From NCBI GenBank assembly GCA_034638255.1, contig JAWPGT010000007.1, forward strand, positions 124,001 to 188,000: a DNA stretch of 64,000 nucleotides, in the 5' to 3' direction. This document shows positions 23,501 through 36,466 of the stretch, piece after piece. A program made the translations under genes and the position numbers. This stretch comes from Coprinus comatus. Lineage: Eukaryota; Basidiomycota; Agaricomycetes; Agaricales; Agaricaceae. Position 1 is the stretch's first letter, and each line of letters starts with the position of its first letter. Below the pieces are notes generated by a model. It worked only from the letters and a program-made list of their open reading frames with translations, did not search any database and was not told the origin of the DNA.

Positions 23501-25460
23501 TGCTGGAGCCCTTTAAATGCTGATCTTAACCTTATTCGCACAGACTCATCGGTGCCATTAGGAAGGCCCACCCAGATCTTCCTATCCATGTACACTCGCA
23601 CGATACCGCCGGTATTGCCGCCGCCAGTATGATTGCTTGCGCAGCTGCTGGTGCTGATATTGTTGATGTCGCCATTGATAGTCAGTTTATTCTTGTTCTT
23701 TTCAAAGCTGAATGGTGTGGGTTGTTGATACAACGAATCTTTCTCCTGTAGGCATGTCTGGTTTAACTTCTCAGCCTTCAATGGGCGCTGTCTGCATGGC
23801 TCTTGAGCAAACTTCTCTCGGAACCGGCATCCGTTATGATGACATCCAGGCTCTCAACACATATTGGAGTCAGGTCCGCATGCTCTACAGCTGTTTCGAA
23901 GCCAATGTCCGTGCTTCCGACTCCTCGGTCTTCGATCACGAGATGCCTGGAGGTCAATATACCAACCTTATGGTCAGTTTCTCATTGGTGGTGTTTGCAA
24001 TGTATTAACTGACGGTTATATGTAGTTCCAAGCTGCTCAACTTGGCCTTGGAACGCAATGGACTGGTAAGTTGATATAGCTTCGCAAGACAAGATCTTTC
24101 CTGAGAATCTGTCTTTCTAGAAATCAAGCAGAAATACATTCAAGCCAATGAACTGGTAATCTTTCCTCATGGTATGTAGGAGTCTAGACGCTGACCTTTT
24201 CTTCTGATCCCAGTGCGGTAATATCATAAAGGTGAAACCTATTACCATTGAAACTCATTACTTTACTGACAAAACGTGACTACAATAGGTCACACCTTCT
24301 TCCAAGGTTGTTGGAGACTTCGCACAATGGATGACATCCAACTCTTTGTCTAAAGAGGAAGTTGTTGAACGCGCTGATCAACTTGATTTCCCCTCTTCGG
24401 TGGTTGAATTCTTCCAAGGATACCTCGGACAACCTGTGGGAGGATTCCCTGAACCTTTGCGTTCACGTATCATTAGAGATAAACCAAGAATCGATGGACG
24501 TCCTGGTGCCACGTTGGCACCCTTGGACTTCAAGAAGATCAAGGCGGAGTTGCGGAGCAAGTTCGGAAAGCATATCACAGATACAGATGTGACCTCCTAC
24601 GTCATGTATCCCAAGGTATGGTACTCTTTGACTGAATTCAGACAATATCTAGGATTTACATGTTATCAACATCATAGGTCTTTGAAGAATATCAAGTCTT
24701 CCTTGAGAAGTATGGCGATCTCAGGTATGAGTTGTGGACATCTGTTCTTCCTTCGCATTGCTAAAGTTGTACCATAGTATTGTTCCCACACGCTACTTCT
24801 TGAGCCGCCCGGACGTTGGAGAGGAGATGCATATTTCCATCGAACCTGGAAAGACTCTTATCATTCGCCTTATGGCTGTAGGACCTGTCGTAGAAGGTCG
24901 TGCCCAACGTGACGTCTGGTTTGAGGTTAACGGAGAGGTAATTAAACCACAAAAATATATCTGCCCTAAATAGTTACTGACCTGATTGGTTAGATTCGCG
25001 CTGTCTCCATCGAGGACAACAATTCTGCCGTCGAAACAGTTTCGCGGGAGAAGGCCACCACTGACCCTGGTTCAGTTGGTGCTCCAATGTCAGGTGTCGT
25101 AGTCGAAGTGCGGGTCAAAGATGGCCAAGAAATCAAGAAAGGAGATCCTGTTTGTGGTAAGCAATTCTCATGACATAGTTTTTGGAAACACCTTCTAAGA
25201 AGATTTGCTTCAATTTCAATAGTATTGAGTGCCATGAAGGTGAGCTTTGATTCTTCTTCTCACGTTACAATTTTTTCTGATCTATATCCTTTAGATGGAG
25301 TCTGCAGTCACTGCACCCGTTTCTGGACATATCAAACGTGTGGTTGTTCACGAAGGTACATTCGAACTAGCATTATTCAATGTAGTATTCTGTTGCTCAC
25401 CAACATACTGTAGGTGATTCAATCAACCAAGGTGATCTCGTTGTAGAAATTGTTCATTAG
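20514..25460 (+). CDS. PYC: Pyruvate carboxylase (one apparent 1-nt frameshift)
   Basis: Biotin enzyme that carboxylates pyruvate to oxaloacetate, in the cytosol in fungi. About 20 exons, roughly 1190 residues. Domain order is normal: biotin carboxylase ([57 protein letters not shown]), carboxyltransferase ([52 protein letters not shown]), and the C-terminal biotinyl domain, whose AMKM lysine motif is split by an intron near 25240-25294. Start chosen at 20514 ([15 protein letters not shown]). One base is missing after 22738: the frame leaves at TTWRDAH and resumes as SLLATR, and no splice site explains it. A 5-nt micro-exon (23220-23224) supplies the residues between NYF and MRLG. If the frameshift is real the allele is dead, but a sequence error is more likely. 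Confidence 0.92.
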
Positions 25461-26504
25461 ACCACCTTTTTGCTTGGGTGAATTAAAACTATTTTGTATC
25501 TCGCTTGCTGTAGTATCTAGATTCCTGTTTTCCTTTTTCTGTATTCTGATATTCTCTTTGGATTCGTACATAGGAGGCAGTAACAAATAACATAACAACC
25601 TTGACAAGTCTTCTCCCACTGTCTCGAGAGCCAGAAAATTGTAAAGGGTCCGTGCTTCTTAAGGTGCCCTAGGGCCATATATTCTTTCCCTTTGAATCCG
25701 AAACAAAATTGTATATCTATTATTCGTTCTGACGCTCTTCTGTCCATTAGACTTAGTTAAATAAGATAGATGGTATAGACCCCGTCAACAACGGCCATAG
25801 CCGGGCGTAACGTCTTAAAGATGAGTATGTGCTTGGTATGTGCTTATTTATATCGTTGAAAAGGAACTTTTATAGTTAAACCTGGGGCCGACGTTTAAGT
25901 TTGGATAATTATGAGAGGAAACAACCAGAGTCTAGGTATGATCCGGGTCATTAGCTTTTACGACAAAGTGTCAACCGTGTTTCAAGGATCCGCAGAGATG
26001 GCTCCAACAATTAACATTGAGCAAAGTGCATTCAATGAAAAAAGGAGAATGCGGAGACTGAGCGTCGAAGAAGCGTAGAAGTGGGAATCTCTATTTAGGC
26101 GAAGAAGAAACAGAAAAAGGAATCAAGGTCCAGCAAGCGATAGATATGCTAAAAAGAATCTTTTATCTCTTTTAGCGAAAATGAAAATAGTTCAAGTTAC
26201 GAAGAAGCAATTGGGTGTGTGAGTCTGAATGTGTGGCGTGGAATCAGCCATACTACCATTTAAATTGAGGAAATAAGTGGAAGGAGGAGTATAAAATGTG
26301 ACTTGGAGTTCGATGTCTTTTTTATTATTACTTTGTGAAATGCTTTTTTGGGATTCTGAATGAATGGCATTGTACGAATGCTTGTCTTAGGAGTGAGAAT
26401 AACCGTAGCCATTACTGATCATGACGAGTTCTGAACTTAGCATGGAAAAGACCCAATCGGAACGTGAGCTAGGATGGGAAGGACAATTCATTGTCTAGGG
26501 TGTA
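25461..26504. other. Convergent spacer, pyruvate carboxylase / nitronate monooxygenase-like
   Basis: About 1 kb between two converging stop codons. It is AT-rich with purine-rich stretches on the plus strand near 26020-26160. A 76-codon minus frame at 25517-25747 has no coding character. Much of this must be 3' untranslated sequence; nothing else is recognisable. Confidence 0.4.
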
Positions 26505-27873
26505 CTACAATTGATTCAAATCGGCGGAAATACTCTTTATGTGGTCAAGACATTCTTGAATTAAATCAGAGGTAACCTCCTATGAAAAAAAGATTATCAA
26601 AAAGATGGACTTAGATAAATGAAAACGTAAGATGTACCTTCGCTGGTTTGATAGATTTGATGAGACCAACACCAGTACCAGACCAAACAACCGTGCGATT
26701 TGTTTTGTTGTTATTAACTGCCTCCTGATACTTGGAGCGCAATAATTGGACATCCATCCCCTTTTCATAATCATCTACGGTAGCTGTGCATGGCGATTAA
26801 TGTCAATGAGTAATGTCATAGCAATGCGCTACAAACCATTCCTTATACCCCTTCCATCAACTCCACTGGGCCAACCTAGTGTATTGCGTACTTCATCAAA
26901 TGCCATTGTCCTGACCGTTGCTGAGGAAGATGCGGATACGAGTGTTTGTTTTTGGGCATCAGAGTATAGACTTTCGGGTGTCATTAAGAAGCGAGTTCCA
27001 ATAACTGCGCCTGATGCGCCAAGGGTCAGCAGTGCTGCAATCTGCCCTCCAGTAGCAATACCGCCTGCCCCTAAAATTAAAGGTCCATCTACAGGGGCGA
27101 TGGCTAAGATGGACGGTACGAGGCTGAAAAGAGAGGGGGAGGCAGCATAACCATGGCCACCTGCTTCAATGCCTGAAGAAAGTATGAGTTAAAATCAATG
27201 AGACTAGAAATCCTCGATCGATGTACCTTGAACAACGATAGCATCTACCTTCCAGTTGTTTATGGCAGCTTGGACATGTTCTTCTGATGAAAGTTGAACA
27301 AAAATGAGGGTCTTCCTGCCAGTTGTAGTGTTGTGATCGCGAATGAATTGGATCCATTTTAATATGTCGTTACCGAAAGATAGCCAAATGGCTGAGACTT
27401 GATTGTCAAGTGCAATATTAAGAATCTGCTGCGCTTTGGTTTCATCTGTATCAAGTAGCCAACAAAGGAAGCCAGCCCCTATTTTCAAGGGTGAATCTTC
27501 AGCGGTTCCGAGCAATTGGCGAGCGACCGTGAATTCCTTTTGGAAGCTCTCAGCGGTATCATAGCCTGATGAATGAAGGATATAGATATTTTCCGGAGTT
27601 GTATTAAATCATCGCTTACCAGCAGCTAGAAAACCAAAACCACCGCCCAATGTGACTTGGGCAGCTAGAGAGCCTAGCATTAGATAGGGTCAAGATTGGG
27701 AGAATTACAGCGTAGTTTCTAAGAGAACCGACCTCCAGATGCACCTGCCATTGGGGCAGAGATTATTGGTGCAGATACATCTGTCGAACATTAGGAGTTT
27801 GGACATTGAAGACAAGATCTCAAGGCAAAGGATCACCTAGCAGTTTAGAGAGTCTGAGGTTGCTGAGAGACAT
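26505..27873 (-). CDS. Nitronate monooxygenase / 2-nitropropane dioxygenase-like flavoprotein
   Basis: FMN-dependent TIM-barrel enzyme that oxidises alkyl nitronates (for example propionate-3-nitronate). Several exons on the minus strand from ATG 27873. The N-terminus reads LSKLLDVSAPIISAPMAGASGG, then LAAQVTLGGGFGFLAAG, matching the family's phosphate- and flavin-binding start. The barrel continues with LKIGAGFLCWLLD and KTLIFVQLSSEEHVQAA. The catalytic loop is IVVQGIEAGGHG, followed by PLILGAGGIATGGQIAALLTLGA and a C-terminal RTVVWSGTGVGLI segment that closes the FMN site. The final exon (26505-26578) encodes VTSDLIQECLDHIK and a short tail. Length of about 350 residues is normal. Divergent from SmB. 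The exact physiological substrate is not evident. Confidence 0.88.
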
Positions 27874-28044
27874 TGTGGTTTGTAAGTCTGAAGCATGATA
27901 TCGGCATTAGGCAGCCCGGTTCATGACCTATATTTGACATGAATTATCTGGAAGAGGTAAGAGGTAATTGATGGTGTTTGCACTTGTTTTCTCCAAAATC
28001 TACTGGAACTCGTGTTGAGCAAGTCGTTCATCACATTGTCCAAC
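27874..28044. promoter_or_regulatory. 171-bp divergent promoter, flavoprotein / SmB
   Basis: The start codons of the nitronate monooxygenase-like gene (27873, minus) and SmB (28045, plus) lie 171 bp apart, so one short region must serve both. It is AT-rich with TATATTTG near 27928. No clear CCAAT or E-box is visible. Confidence 0.5.
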
Positions 28045-28802
28045 ATGGTGAGCATCAGAAATCGGTTTCCATTCCAACTGATCTTTATGTTTTCTGGTGT
28101 AGCCTCCCCCAAAATCAAAAGGTGGAAAAATGCTCAGTCTCATTAACTGGAGACTGAAGGTTACGATTAACGATGGACGTGCTTTGACTGGACAAATGTT
28201 GGCCTTCGATCGGCACATGAACCTTGTCTTGGCCGACTGCGAGGAATTCAGAAGAGTAAGGCCGAAGAAAAAGGCTGGAGAAGAAACTGCGCCAGAACAG
28301 GAATTCAAAAGAACTTTGGGTTTGGTGATCTTGCGAGGCGAAACAGTTGTCAGTATTAGTGTGGAAGGCCCACCACCTGTTGTGGATGAGGACAAGAAAT
28401 CCAATGTGGTGAGTATCAGCCTAGCTGCTTCGCCAGTCAAGCTCTGATTATGGATCCATAGCTCCCAGTCGGCCCTGGTCGCGGTATGCCTGCAGGACGC
28501 GGGATGGGTATGATGCCACCCAGTACGTCAATTTATCTTTTCCTCACAAATAACAAAGTGGCTGACCTCATGCTTTTGTGACAGTGGGTGCTCCTGCACT
28601 GGCCAGACCACCGATGCCTTTTGCTCCTCCCGGTATGCCAGGTCCTCCTCCTGGTTTCAGACCTCCTGGTTTCCCTCCTGGCATGCCTTTCCCCCCACCT
28701 CCTGGGTTTGGCGGACCTCCTCCTCCCGGGTTTGTTTCATCAATCACTTAGATGGTACTTGCAACTTATACAATGTGTAGCTTCCAACCTCCTCCCCAGT
28801 AA
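28045..28802 (+). CDS. SMB1: Small nuclear ribonucleoprotein SmB
   Basis: Core Sm-ring protein of the spliceosomal U1, U2, U4 and U5 snRNPs. Five exons: 28045-28047, 28103-28408, 28462-28522, 28585-28729 and 28781-28802, giving 178 residues. The first exon is only the ATG: the 55-nt intron 28048-28102 begins immediately after it, and the next exon supplies PPPKSKGGKM before the Sm fold. Sm1 spans residues 20-51 (DGRALTGQMLAFDRHMNLVL, then CEEFRRVRP). Sm2 follows as LGLVILRGETVVSISVEGPP. The C-terminal half is the expected Pro/Gly/Met tail with repeated PPG units and a few Arg-Gly pairs, ending FQPPPQ. A start at the downstream ATG 28130 would lose the conserved MPPP leader. Confidence 0.93.
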
Positions 28803-31800
28803 AAGGCGCCCCTGTTTCATTTGAGGTTCTTTCTTGTGAATGTGCTTTTGTCAATAAAGGAAAGTTGCACTATACTCATTGTAGCACAACCTGTGTGGCC
28901 GACCCTCCGATGCATAGATGACTGTTAATACGTTGCTGATTTCTCTACCGTAGAGGGTCAATGTAATTGTGTATAAACCTTTTGTTTTCTACCATCAGTC
29001 TCGACGTGGCAAGTACTTATCAACTCACCCTAATGCAAGACCAGTTCCAACATCTGACCCAAGTTGTAATGGCAAATGGAGAAGCCTTGGTCTCTCGTGT
29101 GCGATGGCTAGGACCAGTCAATTTGTCGGTCCCTGGTACCTTGTTTGTTATCCAGAAGAGCCCTGACTGAAGACATCCTCGATCGTGGCTTCAAGACATG
29201 TCATGGATTGGTAAGTGGGGATAAGCTGGGCCAGTTGCTACCCGCGAAGGTATGATGCCCAGTTAATAACAATTCAACAGTGCAATCAGCGGTGTTCAAG
29301 CCTCAGGACTACTCGAACCTTCCTTCGGCCGTTTTACTTTCACAGTTGGTGCAAATATAGGAGCCACGCCTAGACATCCCTTCATCACGTATGGGCACCA
29401 GGTGTTTACAACGCTCCAATGACACTGTTGGCCGCACCGAAACTAATTGAATCCCGGCATTTCAAACCCGACAACCGTTTTCTAGACTTCCTTTGAGCCC
29501 TTCAGGCAGCCTTCAGGACAAGATTGTGAACTATTGTGAATGTCACTTCATCTCTAAATGGTGGATGTTTTCTCATGTCGACTCAGTGACCTGATCGCCA
29601 AGGGAGTGGTGATAGTGAAAAATCTATAAGGGAAAACCCAACAAGACCTATCTTTTCATATCCCAACCTGGTGCGGTCATACGATGATGGGATCAACCAA
29701 AAAGGTACATAAGTGATTTACAAGCTTAGTATAAGCAAGCGAAAGGTCGCAGTTTGCGCTCTCCATTCAAATATGTATACAAATTGGCATATTTTGAATG
29801 TTTTATTGACATCCTTGATTGTCGGACATAAAACAGGATCACTATACTAGGCTATACTTACTTATGGCAAGGAGTTTGATCGACCTGATCGTATTATTGA
29901 CATTTCTGCCGAAGAGTTTTGTATTCATTTTCCTGTATAAGGGAATGTCGGGGCCCCGCTGGTTTCGTAGATAAAAGAGATTGTGATGTTTATCACACTA
30001 CTTGCATCATATCGTTAATCCGCCTTTGGTTTGATGGTGGACCTCAATATCTTCGATGTGCCTCGACGCGATCATGTACAACTCGAAACCAACGGAGCGT
30101 GAATGATAATGACACGGAGGTCCCTGTTTCGCAGTAATATACTGAGTGGCCTATCAACCTCTATTCAACCTAAAGGCTGGGCTAAATTGTGATACGCTGA
30201 TGCGAGATACCATACTTCTTGAGCAACACTAAAGTATAATAGAGAAGCGCAGTGATAGGAGAGAATCCCATTAAGTCGCAGGACCGTGATGTCGGTCATG
30301 GGACGAATCCGGTCAACATTGATTTTTTTTGACAGAACTGCCAGTGGTCTTTCACGTACAATCGGTCAGTGTACAACATGAAATGATGACATTGTGTGTA
30401 AGTGTGAGAACAACGACAACCTTCAACCTTTCCAAGTTCCGGTGGATAGTTTCACGTTTATGATGGGAGAAGACATTTGTATTCAATCCAGAAAGTATTT
30501 ACGGTGATTTTTATTTTATTGGGGATGTTCTTAGTTATTTCGGGGACAGTATTGAATACGACAAGCAAAGTTGCGACTAAAGGGAGCATCGGTAGTGTTT
30601 TTTTGACAGGGAAGCACCATCTGGCGAGGTTGTCCTTAAGTTTAAGGAGATATGAGGACGATAGAAAGTCTTTCAAAAATATCGGGTCCATGCTGTAACC
30701 CCTGTTATTAGTGAGAAGGTAAGATGAAGAGAAGATGTCAATGTGGGGAGACCCAGGAGACCCATCTAGTTCCTTTAGCCGGGACAGTGACAGTGGTGAT
30801 GGTACATTTGGTATCCACGTTGTCGTCTACAATTAGTACATTGGTACTAGGTAGTATTATGATTGTCGTACAGAACACTGATAAAACTCGGGAAACCTAT
30901 ATCAGCAGGATCAGGTATAGATTGTATTGTTGATGTATTGTTGAGTTGTTATTTGGATTCTGACCAGAGTAGCTATGACGCCAGATAATCTATAGGTACA
31001 TGAAAGACCTACCTGACAAGACGAAGGTGAGATACTGGTCTTTTGGTATCGCCTGTCAACGAAGACAGGCTCGTGGTACTTAGTGTATATACTTGCATTC
31101 CAATATCAGCGGCCCCGATCGCCACGCGCGACTGGTCAAACATGGTTAGTCTTGAATCGTTATTTTGGGGAAAGTCTTGGATAAGTTGGAATGATGAAAT
31201 GTTTGATGACGATGAAGTCAGCCACTCAGGGCTAAATCCAGGGTCGGATCCTGTAAGTACTGTATTTCTGGTTTATCCCAAATTAGGAGAAAGTCCAAAA
31301 AAGGTATGCTGTCGGTTCTGAAGTCCCCAGTGCGTATGTTTCGGGAAACCATTTTTCTCTATGTACTACTAGGTAAGTCAGCTTTCCTGGACTTCATGGA
31401 GAGCGATAGTTAAAATATAATTTACCCGCGGCCTATAGCGTGGTAGTACTTCCACTTATTGACTATTCAGTGGTTGAGTTAATGATTTGCTGTCAGTGGA
31501 GATGAAAAAATAATCATCAGCCAGCAGGTTACAGTCTCTAAACGAATTCTTGCGTCAATCAGGCACGTGATTAACCAGTAAGCTGACCTCGGGTGCGAGA
31601 GAGACACCACGGTTTATAAATACTATTGGTTCATAAGAAAGTACTACTAGCAACTTTTCCAAATATCAAGTGCTAGTGTCCTAAGTCCTCTTTCAAAAAA
31701 CATCGAGGACTTTTTAATGCACCAGTGGATTCCTAATAAAGACCCCCAAAAAGGTGAGACTACAAGACCCCAAAGACACAAACGCCAAAGTCCAAGGCCA

Positions 31801-34800
31801 AATTTAAAGGCCAAATCAAGCGAAAGGATATGTCAGGTTGCTGATTAGTAAAAGGTTCCGCTCACTTATATAAACCTAACATACCGTAACACGTCCTGAG
31901 TCTGACTGATCGGGTTGACACACCTTAGTCAAAATAATTAATCTCACAAATAAACAAATGAGCCTTGAAAGGGTTTGAAGTTGAGATGTGGCAATCGGCC
32001 AAACTTTAGTACTAGCTGTCAACTTATGCGGTGTGGCGCGTGTTATTTAGTGACGAAATAATGATACTGTAACGTTGTATGCAAATAAAAAGAAATCGTA
32101 ACTTGTTACTCATTCACGGTGTCAACTCAGTTGCCGTGGATCCATGCACCGCGCTCAACGGTCCCGAATTCATTGGTAAATTGATTATTTGAAGGGGGGG
32201 TTTTGATCCATTAGCCTTGGCCCTGGAGGTTGATTTCATTGGTTGAGTTCGTTGATGTCCCTGACTTTATACGTCCTTGAAGTCGTCATATTTAGGCATA
32301 GACTGGCATAGATAATATAGAGTGCGCTGACAGCGTTATTAAGTAGTGAGGGACATTGCCATTAAGTAGTTGGTTATTCTGTCATCTAGAACGCTATGTA
32401 GTAACTTGTCTCCTGCTCAACAACTTAGCCTGTCATTTACTGTTTACCGTGTCAATTTATCGTGTTACACCGCCATCGTAGGAATGTTGGGAATAGGAAT
32501 ACCGTCACATCTCTCCACTACACCCGATTTAAACCTCGGGTAGTAAGGTAATAAGAGCAAAAGATACACATCTAAGAACCATGACACAACCTGACAACGA
32601 CGCCCTCTAAAGTGGATACTTCTCCGACGCATGGCTTGTACATAAAACACAAATATTTATTCAATTACCTCGCCTTACTAAAAGTGGAGCTTACTGGAGG
32701 TTGAGGAGTGTACAAAAATGTAGAAGTAAAGTAACAAGTAAGTAGGGGTAGATGTTTATACGTTTGAACCTGAAAAATGCTCCAGAGCCCATTGTACAAC
32801 AATTGAATGAATTGAAGAGTAATAATAAAATCCCCATTAATTCGCACCAAAATACCAAGACAATCGTACAAATCGAGAAATCCCATCCGGCACTTAACTT
32901 TACTGGGATAACCGTTGATAAAATAGATCTAGAAGAAAAAAAACCCAGTCAAGGTTAAGGGTAAGTCTATGTCTATCACTACAGAAGCGGCCATACATAG
33001 GCTGATCCCTGAAAAGCAACAGCACAGGCCTGAATCCTTTGTCCGGGTCCGAGGTTAAGCTCTAATAGGGATGTGTACTATGAATTGGTAAATTCCAAAT
33101 TTCACCTCCTAGCACTGTGATTCTGATCCCTGACATATACACAACGCCTAAAAGAAGATAACAGGATGGCAACATTTGATACTTTACTCATTGAGTCGTT
33201 CAATTCGAACTCTGAAGGTAAGTAAACTGTATATATGTTATTGCGCAGTGATATCTATGGCAATTGACAATCGCTACCACCCCTGTTCTCCTTGCTTACC
33301 CTAAGTTCTGGGGATAGTGTCCTAAAAAGAAAACCAAAAAATCACCTACTAGCGCCACAAATCCCTAAAGGTTAGTTACCATCAAGCTTACTCGAAGTGT
33401 AACATCTCCCATCTCCATCCAAAAACAACTGAATTAAGATAAGTAGGTATGTAGAGAGGTGGTTATTTGGTAGGTCCGGTGGAAGTAGTTGAGTTTTGTT
33501 AGGTAAATTCAATGTAGGCATCGGAACATGCATCATTTTGATACAGATTTGCAGTCTACTGAAAGGGCTTGGGATTTTCTCACCATGCCATCGCCTCATG
33601 AGCGAAAAAGAATCTCAAATGTCAAGAAACTACATGTGATCCTATTTTTGGAACACATCGGTCGCGGTAGTAGTAAGAACAGATAGGACGATGATGGACC
33701 CCTTCAATGGCTGTGCTCCGATATTCTCGTCGTTTCATTTGTTTTCTATAATCAAAATTTGAACGGCCTCAAGGTCATTTAAGACCCGTGTCGTTAAATA
33801 TTAACATCACATGTTGTAAGTCAATTAGTCTCATCGTTACCGTGATACTAACCATCATAAAATCACAATTTATTTGATATTAACAAGAGCAAGGAATTTC
33901 GTTATGAGCATAATGTGATGAGGACTGAAGTGGCTCAATTGTTCCTTGTTAAGATCAAATACAGTAATTACGGACGCTAATATCACAACAACAAAGAATT
34001 TTTTTATTACCAAAAACAGAGGTGAAGGGGGTAGCACATTCAAAATAAACAAAGCAAAAGATAAGTTGTTGGAACATTGGTCCGAGGTCAGGGCTACCTT
34101 ACGCCCATATGTGTGGTTTAAAAACCCCGGAGCTTGAAGTAGCTTAAGGCCCTGATGCCTGAGGTTTGGGAAAGGGTCGAACAAGTGATTGAGGTCATTA
34201 TTACAACGACAATCCCTGAACCAAGGCTTCCCAAACACCAAGAGGAGTCAGAAGACCAAAAGAGGTCTCCCTGTTCAGCTTCCTAACTGTGGCAGAATTT
34301 AAAATGTTTCCCTGCCACTAACCGTGCCACAATCTCCTTGTGCATCATAGGGACTTGGACCTACGGTACTTCTTTACACTCATTCCCAAGAAAACAATAG
34401 AGTATTGGCATCATTACACAATACAGATTTACACTGCAACAGTCTCCCACTGGTCTTCCAGAAGGAATGAACCATAAGAACCTGTAAAGGTATGGGTATG
34501 TAATATTACATTCGGTGATGGCAATTAATCAAAAATACGGCTGCGGGTGCGGGTGTGAATTTAAACACCAAATTTAGGGAAAGCCGTATCTATTCAAACG
34601 AAGGGAAAATTCAAAACAACAACGTAAACATGAAGCTTCCAGAAGGAAAAGTCAGAACTGGTCAGATAGTTGAACAACTTTATTGAATAGGATCCTTACC
34701 AGGTCCCAGGCATTACCTCGAGGCCCTCAGTCCTTCATTATGCGACTGAATTTATTTGATCAAATGCGTCATGACGGGAGACGTGAACATGACAGGGGAG

Positions 34801-36466
34801 GATCTGATTGGCGTGGTGATTTTTAAACCAGAAGGAAGCTGAGTAAGTTAGTAAACGGCGTCCAAACAACTTTTCTTTTTACCACGCCTCCCCGCCCTAA
34901 CACACCAAACTCAATTCTGGCCTGTCGTTTCAGATAAAGTTTGAAGGTATATTGAGGCCTGGAGGCCGTGGCGTCAGGTAACCGGTCAAGTTTTATAGCG
35001 GGAGACAGCAAAAGTCTGTGTCGCCAGTGACCGGCGACCTTGCAGCAAGATAAAATTTCATGCATCAATCAAGATATCTCTCCAGTTTAATGAACAGATG
35101 ATATATAACTTTCTTTTCGAGATCCCCGTCTCACCGTCCCCGTCTCCGAAGCTGAAACTTTGCCATGATCAGTCAAAAGCTGCCACAAAAAATAACTGGG
35201 AGTGTAGTTACGGGGATCTTTTTCTTTCTTGCACGTTAATCTCTAGATTTACATACAACTCGCCAGCTAGGTCCAGAATACTATCTCTGTGCACGTTGTT
35301 GTTCCAGTTTAGGAGGGGGAACGGGTATATTTTTCTTATATTCAAAATGGAAACCTTGTAAATGGTGTCACACGAGTCATTTGGTGATCTGGCTGCTGGC
35401 AGGGAAGAATGCCGTTCGGAAAGAAAAATAATAATACTCAGTCAGGTCAGCCAAACAAGGAGAAATCGATGACGCATAACACAGGTTACAGTGAACAGAC
35501 CTGAAGGTCCAACGAAGACCTGGAGTAGACCGTTCCGAAGTTGCGAAACTTGGCATTGATTATTTATTGGAGTTATTTGAGAGTGGGGCTTTTGAGGGGG
35601 TTCTACGTCGCAAGGTTTTGGCTTTGGGCAAAGTAATTGCGCCGTTGCGGCTATTATTCTACACGTTTTAGACTCTAAGAGAGCGAGGAGAAGCCCACAA
35701 GGCAACGAAACCGGCAAATAAAACCCACTGATTCTCAGCGTTCTGGAGTTTATGTGCTTGCGGACGTTTCGGAGAAGGGATTCAACGAACTGTGCAAAAT
35801 CGCGGTCAGTCGAATTCTTCACAAGAGAAGAGAACCCACCTTAAAATGAGCGTGCGCACTGCGCCAGGATGGAGGATTGTTGACGGGTGGAGTTGCGTGC
35901 GACACGGATATTCAATTGAGGAAACATTTCTGGAAAGGAAGACGTTTATTAAACTTTTTTTCGTCGCAGTCAAGACGGGCAGAGTAGCTGTAGATTGGCC
36001 GTGACCGAGGGGAAAGGATTGATGCCCGCTCTAGCCTCTTCCCGACTCTGCCAGAGCTCAACGGACAACTTGCTGAAGCCGAAAAACACAATCCACTCGC
36101 TTATCCGCACTAGTGCGTGGGTCATCGAAAAGTAACAGTAACTTGGGGCGCATGTTGTCTATGGTATGATGTATGCGAGATGACAAGTAGTACAAAAGAA
36201 CATAACATGGAGGACAATGAGACATGTAGTAGTAAAACAATATGCGAGAGAGAGAGAGAGAAACCGTATAAAATGCACGAATAATCAGAACAATGGATGG
36301 GGGTGTGTATGATGAGACCGCAGGTAGGTCATAAGAATAACTGAGAGGGTATGGAGCAAAAAAAAAAATGTTGAGTAGTTAATGAGAACGAAGCGTGCAT
36401 AGCACGTGTAGCAAGCCGATTTTGTGGAGAGAAAAAAAATCATAGATCAGTCCGTAAAGAAAACCT
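28803..36466. other. Gene-poor region 1 (about 7.7 kb)
   Basis: No gene, RNA or intact mobile element can be supported. The first 750 bases (28950-29560) look weakly coding, with two overlapping frames of 65-67 codons at 28967-29170 and further Pro/Ser-containing fragments near 29280-29400, interrupted by stops. From about 29600 to 36000 stops are dense in all frames; the longest frames (123-126 codons at 33870-34241 and 35442-35822, both minus) match nothing I recognise. A GA microsatellite lies at 36246-36261. This fits decayed transposon or relict DNA, though no reverse transcriptase, integrase or terminal repeat is visible by eye. The last few hundred bases probably include the 3' region of the ECL1-like gene. 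Confidence 0.5.
36246..36261. repeat. (GA)n microsatellite
   Basis: Eight GA units just downstream of the ECL1-like gene on its 3' side. Confidence 0.8.

Noticed and set aside
28130..28132. ATG at 28130 as SmB start
   Set aside because: It leaves out the conserved MPPP-K leader that is recovered by the ATG-only exon at 28045.
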